Positions 1-5,645 of a DNA stretch of 5,645 nucleotides are shown here, in pieces. The translations under genes and the position numbers were made by a program. Position 1 is the stretch's first letter. Every line of letters starts with the position of its first letter. The DNA is taken from contig CALFIV010000074.1 in NCBI GenBank assembly GCA_937877295.1, positions 1 through 5,645 of the forward strand. The letters run 5' to 3'. The DNA comes from an uncultured Clostridia bacterium. GTDB taxonomy: Bacteria; Bacillota_A; Clostridia; Christensenellales; CAG-138. Under the pieces are notes generated by a model. That model saw only the letters and a list, made by a program, of their open reading frames with translations, was not told the origin of the DNA and did not search any database.

Positions 1-34
1 GTGACTGGAGTTCAGACGTGTGCTCTTCCGATCT
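1..34. other. Illumina TruSeq adapter (artefact)
   Basis: These 34 bases match the reverse complement of the TruSeq indexed adapter exactly, ending in the familiar GCTCTTCCGATCT. They are library-preparation sequence, not genome. The biological sequence begins at 35, in the middle of ruvB. The plus-strand reading frame that opens at 18 with MCSSDL is a translation of the adapter and is not a gene. The match is to a sequence I know by heart; no database was searched. Confidence 0.98.
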
Positions 35-688
35 CGTCCCGCGTGAGCGTGAAGCGATCTCCAGAGCGCCCTCCTCGTCGATCTCGATGCGCAGGATGTC
101 CGCGCTTCGCACAACGATCTCCTTGAGGCTTTCGGGCGTGTACAGCTCAAGCTGTTCCTTGACGCCGAAACGGTCACGCAGCGGCGCCGTGAGCTGTCCA
201 GCGCGTGTGGTCGCGCCGATCAATGTGAATTTCGGAAGATCCAGACGGATCGAGTTTGCCGAGGGGCCCTTGCCGATGATGATATCGATGGCATAGTCCT
301 CCATGGCGGGATACAGAATCTCCTCCACCGAGCGGTTGAGCCGGTGGATCTCGTCCACAAAGAGGATGTCGTTTTCGTTGAGATTGGTCAGCAGCGCTGC
401 CAGATCGCCGGCATGCGTGATCGCCGGACCGCTGGTCACGCGCAAGGATACGCCCATTTCATTGGCGATGATGCCCGCAAGCGTCGTTTTACCGAGACCC
501 GGCGGGCCGTACAGCAGCGCATGGTCGAGCGATTCCCCGCGGGATTTCGCCGCTTCGATATATATCTGCATGTGCTCCTTGACGCTCTCCTGTCCGATGT
601 ATTCGGAAAGAAAATGCGGTCGGATGCTGTATTCGTTTTTTACGTCGTCCTCCTGCAGTGAGGAAGAAATCAAACGGTCGTCCTGCAT
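35..688 (-). CDS. ruvB: RuvB Holliday-junction branch-migration ATPase, 3'-truncated
   Basis: RuvB is the hexameric AAA+ motor that RuvA loads onto Holliday junctions to drive branch migration in the cytoplasm. The first 218 residues are present out of roughly 330-340 usual for the family. Visible motifs are Walker A GPPGLGKT at 61-68, Walker B with VDEIH at 111-115, sensor 1 GATT at 158-161, and PLRDRFG at 169-175, which carries the arginine finger. The sequence stops at SRGT, just before the PR of the sensor 2 region, so sensor 2 and the C-terminal winged-helix DNA-binding domain are missing. The cut coincides exactly with the adapter junction, so the truncation is a contig end and not a pseudogene; the frame runs open through the adapter. 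The ATG at 688 lies 3 bases after the ruvA stop and is preceded by AAGGGG (695-700), six bases upstream. Identification is very secure. Confidence 0.97.
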
Positions 689-691
689 GCG

Positions 692-1288
692 TTACCCCTT
701 TGCCATGCTTCTCAAAGCTTTTGTGATGAGTTCCTCCACGCTCGCCGCTTCCTTGATCTTTGCAACGGCGCGCGAGGCGGTCAGTCCGTCGTAGCCGAGC
801 GAGGTCAGCGCCGCAACCGCTTCGGTCTGCACGCTCGGAAGCGACGGCGCTTTGTCGTCTTTTTTGACCGGCGCCATGCCGGTTGTTTCCTGACGGATCG
901 ATTCCTGAAGCTCCAATATGACGCGCTGTGCCGTCTTGCGGCCCATGCCGACCACGCGGTCGAACGCCGCCGGATTGTCGGTGACGATCGCGGCGCGCAC
1001 GTCGTTCGGCGTCATCGTCGAAAGCACCGAGATCGCAAGCTTCGGCCCCACGCGCGAGACGTTCAGAAGCTTGCGGAACATATCGCGTTCTTCGGTATCC
1101 GCAAATCCGTAAAGCGCTTGCACGCCCTCCGCCAGATGCAGATGCGTATACAGCTTCGCTTCCTCGCCGAGGATCAGCGTTTTCAGCGTGATCGTGCTGC
1201 AAAAAAGCTCGTAGCCGACGCCGCCGGCTTCGACGATCGCGCGGTCCGGTCCCGTTTCGTCGACGATTCCTTTGATATATGCGTACAT
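692..1288 (-). CDS. ruvA: RuvA Holliday-junction DNA-binding protein
   Basis: RuvA binds the four-way junction as a tetramer and recruits the RuvB motor. The product is 198 residues, close to the roughly 200 typical of the family. It has an N-terminal OB-fold domain (about 1-63, with GGVGYEL at 22-28 and LYGF at 59-62), two helix-hairpin-helix motifs (about 74-90 with VGPK, and 112-128 with GMGRKTAQR), a charged flexible linker (about 132-152), and a small C-terminal RuvB-contact domain (about 153-198, with LTSLGYD). I chose the ATG at 1288 because it begins the canonical MYAYIKG and sits four bases after a perfect AGGAGG; an in-frame start at 1348 would add 20 residues read from the end of ruvC. 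Oddities: the acidic-pin pair ED of E. coli RuvA reads EG here (54-55), and the first hairpin has SRVGPK where a glycine commonly replaces the R. Confidence 0.97.
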   Translation of the reverse strand: MYAYIKGIVDETGPDRAIVEAGGVGYELFCSTITLKTLILGEEAKLYTHLHLAEGVQALYGFADTEERDMFRKLLNVSRVGPKLAISVLSTMTPNDVRAAIVTDNPAAFDRVVGMGRKTAQRVILELQESIRQETTGMAPVKKDDKAPSLPSVQTEAVAALTSLGYDGLTASRAVAKIKEAASVEELITKALRSMAKG

Positions 1289-1292
1289 AATG

Positions 1293-1299
1293 CCTCCTA
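1293..1299 (-). promoter_or_regulatory. ruvA Shine-Dalgarno fused to the ruvC stop codon
   Basis: On the minus strand the bases read TAGGAGG. The TAG is the ruvC stop codon and AGGAGG is a perfect ribosome binding site four bases before the ruvA ATG. Ribosomes finishing ruvC therefore sit on the ruvA initiation site, which suggests translational coupling. It also fixes the ruvA start at 1288. Confidence 0.85.
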
Positions 1300-1794
1300 T
1301 CGGATGCGGTATTCTTCGATCGCGGGTCCCGCATGGAATGCGAGACACAGCGCAGCCGCCAGCGCGTCCGCAGCGTCGTCCGGCTTCGGCTCGGTTTTCA
1401 GCGACAGCAGTACGCGGATCATCTGCTGGACCTGCTTTTTGTCCGCATGTCCGTTTCCGCAGACCGACTGCTTGATCTCCATCGGCGTGAATTCATACAT
1501 CGGGATGCCGAACTGCTGCACGCCCAAAAGCGCCACGCCGCGTCCAGAACCGACCGAAATCGCCGTTGTAATGTTGTGGTAGAAGAACAGCTCCTCAAAC
1601 GCCGCCATATCGGGCTTATAGAGTTCACAAAGCTGCCGCGTGCCGAGATACAGCCGCTCAAGCCTTTCCGGAAACGGCGCGCTTTTGTCGGTTTCCACCA
1701 CGCCGAAATCGACCGGAACGATCGATTGCCCGTTCTTTTCGATCACGCCGTAGCCCATGATCGCGTAGCCCGGGTCAATTCCCAAGATGCGCAT
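1297..1794 (-). CDS. ruvC: RuvC Holliday-junction resolvase
   Basis: RuvC is the dimeric, metal-dependent endonuclease that nicks opposite strands of the Holliday junction held by RuvAB. The 165-residue product opens with the canonical MRILGIDPG. All four catalytic acidic residues of the RNase H-like fold can be placed: D7, E67 (in AAFEELFF), and D140 and D143 (in DDAADALA). Length is normal for the family. The start at 1794 is favoured because GGGGAGG (1800-1806) lies five bases upstream; an in-frame TTG at 1818 would add eight residues and read through that ribosome binding site, so I reject it. The gene leads the ruvC-ruvA-ruvB unit, with only 8 bases to ruvA, and lies just downstream of a good promoter. 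The yebC gene that often precedes ruvC in other bacteria is absent. Confidence 0.97.
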   Translation of the reverse strand: MRILGIDPGYAIMGYGVIEKNGQSIVPVDFGVVETDKSAPFPERLERLYLGTRQLCELYKPDMAAFEELFFYHNITTAISVGSGRGVALLGVQQFGIPMYEFTPMEIKQSVCGNGHADKKQVQQMIRVLLSLKTEPKPDDAADALAAALCLAFHAGPAIEEYRIR

Positions 1795-1799
1795 GCATG

Positions 1800-1806
1800 C
1801 CTCCCC
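1800..1806 (-). promoter_or_regulatory. ruvC ribosome binding site
   Basis: The minus strand reads GGGGAGG, five bases before the ruvC ATG at 1794. This decides between that start and the upstream TTG at 1818. A second ATG at 1798 is out of frame. Confidence 0.8.
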
Positions 1807-1821
1807 GCAAAATATCAATGT

Positions 1822-1850
1822 ATTATATCATGTCAAGGCGTCCGATGCAA
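1822..1850 (-). promoter_or_regulatory. Sigma-A-type extended -10 promoter for ruvCAB
   Basis: The minus strand carries a perfect -10 hexamer TATAAT (1822-1827) inside an extended -10 motif TGATATAAT (1822-1830). A weak -35 match, TTGCAT (1845-1850), lies 17 bases upstream. A start point about 7 bases downstream would give a short leader of roughly 20-25 bases before the ruvC ATG, containing its ribosome binding site. A perfect TTGACA (1831-1836) also lies here but only 3 bases from TATAAT, so it does not pair with that hexamer; with a 16-base spacer it could pair with a weaker TATTTT (1809-1814). I see no LexA/SOS-type box (CGAAC...GTTCG) between 1799 and 1867, so damage induction is not supported by this sequence. 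Confidence 0.7.
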
Positions 1851-1860
1851 GAAAACTATG

Positions 1861-2018
1861 AAAAAAAGGAATGTTAAGAAAGCCTCCGGTGTCATCCTGA
1901 GGAACGGAGCGGCGAAGAATCTCAAAACGAAAACATCTTGTAACCCAATGTTTTTTCAAACTTGCGTCCGGAGATTCTTCACCTTCGGTTCAGAATGACA
2001 GCACTTTCTTAACATCCC
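1861..2018 (-). terminator. Long hairpin plus T-tract, likely terminator after the CotH gene
   Basis: On the minus strand a 15-base arm (2004-2018) pairs with 1868-1882, and the second arm is followed at once by seven T (1867-1861). The hairpin starts 19 bases after the stop codon of the CotH-like gene and ends upstream of the ruvC promoter. This is the layout expected of an intrinsic terminator that separates the two units. The outer stem is A/U-rich and encloses about 120 bases of further nested pairing, so it is not a textbook compact GC-rich terminator and its efficiency is uncertain. On the plus strand the hairpin is not followed by a T-tract, so it would act in one direction only. Confidence 0.6.
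1868..2018. repeat. Nested imperfect inverted repeat (REP/MITE-like intergenic element)
   Basis: The element is built from paired arms. The outer arms are 1868-1882 and 2004-2018 (14 of 15 complementary, core TGTTAAGAAAG). The middle arms are 1890-1900 and 1990-2000 (TGTCATYCTGA, 10 of 11). The inner arms are 1914-1923 and 1971-1980 (GAAGAATCTC, perfect 10). A small stem of AAAACAT (1930-1936) with ATGTTTT (1948-1954) sits near the apex. The TGTCATYCTGA...GAAGAATCTC core resembles, from memory, a palindromic sequence dispersed between genes in many bacterial genomes. No convincing target-site duplication flanks it and it has no coding capacity. It may be a non-autonomous mobile or REP-type repeat that now serves as a terminator. 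Copy number cannot be seen from one window. Confidence 0.75.
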
Positions 2019-2037
2019 ACGAAGTTTGTCTCCTCCG

Positions 2038-5000
2038 TCAGTGCTGATACTTTGCGATCAACGCGTTCATGTCGCTGTCGGAGATCTTGTAGTTCTTTTT
2101 CAGCTTCGCGATCATAACGTCCCGTCTCGCCCGGATGAACGAGCGCAGTCCGTCCACATAGCTCTCCCAGCGGCTCATAGAGGAAGGCGTACCCCACTTT
2201 GCGATCTGCCGCGGCATCTCTGCTTTGTACTCCTCGACCATTTCGTCGAGCAGACTCAGAAGCCTTTCCGTGTCGTACTGCGTGTACAGGATCTCCACGT
2301 AGCGTTCGACGAATTTCTGTTGAAAGCCCTTGTTTGTATTGAGCGCGTAGGACAGATAGAACACCGATTCATAGCCGTGCGGCGACACCACCGGCTTGTT
2401 GGAAAAATATTTGTCGAACACATCCACGCGGGTGGAACTGCGGAAGCACAGATCCATATCGAACAGCAGCGGCCGCCACTTGATTGAGCCGTCGTTGACC
2501 CGCCAATGCTTTTGGTTGATCATATCCGTATCGCACGCGTAGGTTCGCGCGATCAGATAGTCGATGTAATAGTCCTCGTCCACCTGTTCGAGGAACGCCG
2601 CGTACGCTTCGTCCGAAGACAGGTTCGCCTTCTTCATGCTGTTGCGCAGCGCAACAAATTCCTTGCTCGAGCCGTGCGTGGCAACGTCGCCGTTGTAGCG
2701 TACCAGATCGACCTTGTCCTTGTCAGCGCCGTAATGCGTTTCGAGAAAATCGGCGTTGAGGTCCTCGCCGAGCTCATACACGCCGTAATACGTACCGTTG
2801 ATGTAGACGGCGGTACAGCGCGAGTTCGCAACCTCCACGTTCATGCCGATACTCATGCGCGAAACGAATGAATCGATGAACCGGCTTCTGTCCTGATCCT
2901 GTCCGCCGTTTCTGAGATTCAGCGCGCCGAATGTCGTATAGGGGTAATTCGGGAACAGCGGATATTCGAGCTTGCTCATGCCGTACTTTCCGCGCATATG
3001 TACGGAGAACGACTTTTGCTTGTACTTCAGCGTACCCTGCCCCTTGCATTTCAGATCCGCCGGGAAGCAGACGCCGATCTTGCCGTCGCTTTCGTAATAG
3101 TTGAAGAACGCCTTGCGTTCCGTTCCCTTGATATCCCGATGGACCGTAACGTTATAAACCGTCTTGAAGTCGTCCGGCGCAAGCGCGATACAGACGACCG
3201 GTACGGTGTGCGGCTCTGTAAACAGATAGTGATATGTGACGATCTCGCTGTTCAGGAGTCCGTCCGAAACGGCGATCGCGCGGACAACGGTGTTTTTGGA
3301 GATTGCGATCGGTTCGGTATAGAGCTTGCTGCCCTGATTCGGCTCGCTGCCGTTGGTGGTATAGTAGATCGATGCGCTCGGATCGAGCGAGGACAGTGTC
3401 AGCGAAAACGGCTCGGTCTGATAAAGCGCCGTAACCGAAAAGGTCGGCTCGCTCGCATAGCCCCGATAATGCTCCGCGTTGTTCGGCGCGCCCTTGGTCT
3501 TTTTGGCGAAGAACACGCGCCGCACGCTTGCGTCGCCTTCCACGCGTCCACTCGTCATGCCGACGCGCTGCACACCGGTTTCGAATACGTCTCGCACGAC
3601 GCCGTCGGGATCGGACAGATAGAGCGTCTCGCCGCCCGGACTGATGCCGAACGAGCTTTTGTCCGTGTCGACGACCGCGTATCCCTTTGCATCAACGGAC
3701 AGCGACGCGATCCGGTATTTCCGGAGATTGTCGGCCGAATCGCTCAGATACCAGCCGTCCAGCGACGCGGATTCCGTGCCGCCGTTGTAGAGTTCAATCC
3801 AGTCCGCCTCATTGCTTCCCTGGTCGTGAATGGCGCATACCTCTGAGATGTACACGCCGTCAGAAGGAAAAAAACCGAACGTCTCCGCATTCTTCTCCGC
3901 GTGACCGTTCGGAGACATCGGCGTCGGGTAGCGATAATAGACCTGTTCGTCGTTTTCATCCAGCCCGATCGAAACATTGTCGGCAAGCGTCGGGATCGTC
4001 ACCCAGTCCAGCCGCTGGTCCGCCCTGCAATATAGGAAGAATGTCTCTCCCTCCGTCAGGGAAAAGCTTGCGTGCAGCTCGCCCGATTCCGCGGTTTTGC
4101 CCGAAAGGAAGACCAGCACGTAGCCGTGCGCAGGGATCGTGACATTGGACGGGAACGCCCATTTCTCGAGGTTTTTCGGATTGTCCGACAGATACCATCC
4201 GTCGAGCGAAAGCGCGCTGTCCGTGCCGTTATACAGCTCCGCCCAATCGCTGCGGTCGCCGTCGCGATCCGCAATGCTGTACGCGTTCTTCGGAAGAACC
4301 TCGCTGATACGCACCGTTTCCGGGCGCTTGGCGTTCAGCGTCGGATCGACCGTTGTTTCCGGCAGATCGTCTCCGCCGTCCGGTTCTTCCGCTGCGGCAG
4401 CCGGCGGCTCGTCGAGGATCTCCGCCGCGTTCGCCTGTCCCGGCGTGGGCGTCATGCAGTAGCCGTATGTGCCGTCCTCGCGCTGCGCGTACGTCACATC
4501 CTTTGCGGACATCTCTGGCACTTCCAGCGTTGTGATCTCGTTGCCGTGATTGTCATACAGATACAGATGATCGCCGTAGCGGCTCACGCCGAGCTTGACG
4601 CAGACGTGCTCGTCCTTCGTGGCGCAGTCGTCCTTGCAGCAGAAGACTGTCAGATACCCGTTTGCGGGCAGCACGCCCGAAAGATTCTCGTCGTCGAAAT
4701 CGCTCGGATCGTCACAGAGCGTGAACCCGTCGAGCGAAATGTCCTCTCCGTTCAGATTGCGCAGCTCCACCCAGTCGCACGAGTCGCACCCACCGCACGG
4801 GTACAGCGTATTGCGCGAAGAGACCTCGCTGATCACGATGCCGGTAACCGCATCCGCTTCCTTTGCCGGTTCGGGCGGCGTATCGGTGATGCTGCCGCCG
4901 TTTGCCGCGCCGGGCGTCGGAACAGCGCAGTAACCGAATGTACCGTTGCTGCGTCGCGCATAGGAAATGTCGCGCGCAAGCGCAGGAATCTCAATCTCTT

Positions 5001-5436
5001 CAACCATCTGCATGTACGGATCGACCAGAACGAGCGTCTCGCCTGCCGCCTTCAGCGAAAACCCGAGGCAGATCGGTTCCTGCCCGTCCCATGCCTTTTC
5101 ATCGGTCTTATGCTGCTTTGTCGCAAGCAGTACAAGATATCCGCCAGCAGGGATTGTAACATCCGGCAGAATGCAGGCCTTGTCGCCGTTCTTGACATTG
5201 TCCGTAATGCTCCAGCCGAACAGGCTGACCGGCGCATCGGACGCGTTATGCAGCTCAATCCAGTCCGGCGAGCCGTAGGTTTCGTCCGCGTAGCTTTCGC
5301 CGTTGCTCGTGACCACCTCGCTGATGACGATCGTCTTTCCCGACGTTTCTTCGCCGAGACCGCAGCCGAACAAACCCGCGATCATGCACGCGAGCAGAAG
5401 GATGCATATGCTTATTCGAAATGATTTCGTTTTCAA
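2038..5436 (-). CDS. Lipoprotein with four lamin-tail domains, chitobiase-like domain and CotH kinase-like domain
   Basis: The product is 1132 residues and likely anchored outside the membrane. Residues 1-25 form a lipoprotein signal peptide: KTKSFR, a hydrophobic stretch, then lipobox LFGC with C25 as the lipidated cysteine. Four lamin-tail domains follow (about 35-178, 199-337, 375-511, 527-655), each with ISEV, a DW.EL.N motif and a LDGW.LSD-like strand. Acidic, proline/alanine-rich linkers occupy about 181-198 and 338-374. A chitobiase C-terminal-type Fn3 domain is at about 662-739 (IYYTTNGSEP, LYTEPI). The CotH domain spans about 743-1110, with MRGKYG (814-819), LNLRNGG (839-845), GVYELGED (885-892) and WRPLLFDMD (987-995); D993/D995 and D971/N974 are the likely metal and catalytic positions by analogy with Bacillus CotH, a spore-coat protein kinase. 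Kinase activity here is inferred. The TTG start at 5436 follows GGAGG by 10 bases and is the only start that keeps the signal peptide. The 61 extra upstream codons in frame come from the dockerin gene and the adapter. Role: probably a surface protein binding or modifying other exported proteins. Confidence 0.88.
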   Translation of the reverse strand: MKTKSFRISICILLLACMIAGLFGCGLGEETSGKTIVISEVVTSNGESYADETYGSPDWIELHNASDAPVSLFGWSITDNVKNGDKACILPDVTIPAGGYLVLLATKQHKTDEKAWDGQEPICLGFSLKAAGETLVLVDPYMQMVEEIEIPALARDISYARRSNGTFGYCAVPTPGAANGGSITDTPPEPAKEADAVTGIVISEVSSRNTLYPCGGCDSCDWVELRNLNGEDISLDGFTLCDDPSDFDDENLSGVLPANGYLTVFCCKDDCATKDEHVCVKLGVSRYGDHLYLYDNHGNEITTLEVPEMSAKDVTYAQREDGTYGYCMTPTPGQANAAEILDEPPAAAAEEPDGGDDLPETTVDPTLNAKRPETVRISEVLPKNAYSIADRDGDRSDWAELYNGTDSALSLDGWYLSDNPKNLEKWAFPSNVTIPAHGYVLVFLSGKTAESGELHASFSLTEGETFFLYCRADQRLDWVTIPTLADNVSIGLDENDEQVYYRYPTPMSPNGHAEKNAETFGFFPSDGVYISEVCAIHDQGSNEADWIELYNGGTESASLDGWYLSDSADNLRKYRIASLSVDAKGYAVVDTDKSSFGISPGGETLYLSDPDGVVRDVFETGVQRVGMTSGRVEGDASVRRVFFAKKTKGAPNNAEHYRGYASEPTFSVTALYQTEPFSLTLSSLDPSASIYYTTNGSEPNQGSKLYTEPIAISKNTVVRAIAVSDGLLNSEIVTYHYLFTEPHTVPVVCIALAPDDFKTVYNVTVHRDIKGTERKAFFNYYESDGKIGVCFPADLKCKGQGTLKYKQKSFSVHMRGKYGMSKLEYPLFPNYPYTTFGALNLRNGGQDQDRSRFIDSFVSRMSIGMNVEVANSRCTAVYINGTYYGVYELGEDLNADFLETHYGADKDKVDLVRYNGDVATHGSSKEFVALRNSMKKANLSSDEAYAAFLEQVDEDYYIDYLIARTYACDTDMINQKHWRVNDGSIKWRPLLFDMDLCFRSSTRVDVFDKYFSNKPVVSPHGYESVFYLSYALNTNKGFQQKFVERYVEILYTQYDTERLLSLLDEMVEEYKAEMPRQIAKWGTPSSMSRWESYVDGLRSFIRARRDVMIAKLKKNYKISDSDMNALIAKYQH

Positions 5437-5603
5437 TTCGATTCTTCCTCCGATTCCAGTTGTACCACAATGCGCAGAATCTTTGCCGCATCGGCCGCCG
5501 AGACCGCTCCGTCGCGATTGATATCCGCAGCGGCGCGCATCGGCGCGTTCAGATAGGACAGTCCGACGACCGTGCGCAGAATCAGCGCGGCGTCGGCCGC
5601 CGT
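5433..5603 (-). CDS. C-terminus of a dockerin type I-containing protein, 5'-truncated
   Basis: Only the last 56 residues are present. They form most of a dockerin type I module, the calcium-dependent domain that docks secreted enzymes or structural proteins onto cohesins. The first repeat has lost its calcium loop to the contig end but keeps TAADAALILRTVVGL (1-15). The second repeat is complete: D27, N29, D31, S35 and D38 fill positions 1, 3, 5, 9 and 12 of the calcium loop (DINRDGAVSAAD), followed by AAKILRIVVQL. The tail is acidic and ends at the TGA 5435-5433. The rest of the protein, including any catalytic part, is unknown. Residues MCSSDL that appear before it in frame are adapter. The stop overlaps the TTG start of the next gene, and that gene's ribosome binding site lies inside these last codons, so the two genes are probably one transcript and coupled. 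Confidence 0.88.
   Translation of the reverse strand, partial: TAADAALILRTVVGLSYLNAPMRAAADINRDGAVSAADAAKILRIVVQLESEEESN
5444..5451 (-). promoter_or_regulatory. Ribosome binding site that decides the TTG start of the CotH/LTD gene
   Basis: The minus strand reads GGAGGAAG within the last codons of the dockerin gene. The GGAGG core is 10 bases from the TTG at 5436, slightly long but acceptable. No ATG or GTG in frame lies between this site and the hydrophobic core of the signal peptide. Confidence 0.75.
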
Positions 5604-5604
5604 C

Positions 5605-5645
5605 AGATCGGAAGAGCACACGCCTGAACTCCAGTCACGATCAGA
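5605..5645. other. Illumina TruSeq adapter with index GATCAG (artefact)
   Basis: From AGATCGGAAGAGC onward the sequence matches the TruSeq indexed adapter, with a single difference (C at 5623 where the standard has T). Bases 5639-5644 read GATCAG, which from memory is TruSeq index 9, followed by the first A of the next adapter segment. This is library sequence. Minus-strand frames that start here with MCSSDL or MLFRSD have artificial N-termini. Confidence 0.98.

Noticed and set aside
489..1334. A 281-codon minus-strand frame across the ruvA/ruvB region
   Set aside because: It is off-frame to both ruvA and ruvB, very Arg-rich, and matches no family; ruvA and ruvB explain the region.
692..1348. 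RuvA starting at 1348 with 20 extra residues
   Set aside because: The extra residues are an off-frame reading of the ruvC end. The ATG at 1288 has a perfect AGGAGG and the canonical N-terminus.
1297..1818. RuvC starting at the TTG at 1818
   Set aside because: It would read through the GGGGAGG ribosome binding site, and its start would lie within a few bases of the expected transcription start. The family start MRILGIDPG at 1794 fits better.
1831..1836. Perfect TTGACA as the -35 of the ruv promoter
   Set aside because: It is only 3 bases from TATAAT. Its alternative partner TATTTT is weaker and would place the transcript start at or in the ruvC ribosome binding site.
4072..5424. A 450-codon open frame on the plus strand, and others such as 2998-3846
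   Set aside because: They are antisense shadows of the CotH/LTD gene in GC-rich coding sequence. The translations are Arg/Val-rich with no recognisable domain or convincing ribosome binding site.
35..5604. CRISPR array, tRNA, rRNA, riboswitch, toxin-antitoxin or defence system
   Set aside because: I saw no regularly spaced direct repeats, tRNA- or rRNA-like sequence or typical genes. The coding space is filled by the dockerin tail, the CotH/LTD gene and ruvCAB.
2038..5619. A 1193-residue version of the lipoprotein starting at 5619
   Set aside because: Its GTG start lies in the adapter, and its first 61 residues are an out-of-frame reading of the adapter and dockerin gene. It would bury the lipoprotein signal peptide.
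1..5645. 34-bp terminal inverted repeats suggesting a transposon or linear element
   Set aside because: Both repeats are sequencing adapter, and no transposase or integrase lies between them.

Overview
This is a short metagenome-style contig flanked at both ends by uncut Illumina TruSeq adapter (1-34 and 5605-5645), so only about 35-5604 is biological. All supported genes lie on the minus strand. The content suggests an anaerobic Clostridia-type Bacillota, possibly an Oscillospirales-like gut or rumen bacterium. The reasons are strong AGGAGG-like ribosome binding sites, a TTG start, a dockerin type I tail, a lamin-tail/CotH lipoprotein and a ruvC-ruvA-ruvB gene order. The species cannot be named from this sequence.

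Layout in the direction of transcription (right to left): (1) 5433-5603 is the 3' end of a gene whose product ends in a dockerin type I module; its 5' part is lost at the contig end. (2) 2038-5436 encodes a 1132-residue predicted lipoprotein with four lamin-tail domains, a chitobiase-like Fn3 domain and a C-terminal CotH kinase-like domain. It overlaps the dockerin gene by a TTGA stop/start junction. (3) 1861-2037 holds a roughly 150-bp nested inverted repeat followed by seven T on the minus strand, which reads as a terminator for the surface-protein genes. (4) 1822-1850 holds an extended -10 promoter. (5) ruvC (1297-1794), ruvA (692-1288) and a 3'-truncated ruvB (35-688) form a tightly packed operon for Holliday-junction branch migration and resolution.

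The window therefore joins two unrelated units: a cell-surface module (dockerin protein plus CotH/LTD lipoprotein) and a housekeeping recombination operon, separated by the hairpin element and a new promoter. I found no novel defence, mobile or biosynthetic system. The points most worth a second look are the adapter contamination, which creates false N-termini, the strand-asymmetric hairpin element, and the cysteine-rich second lamin-tail domain.
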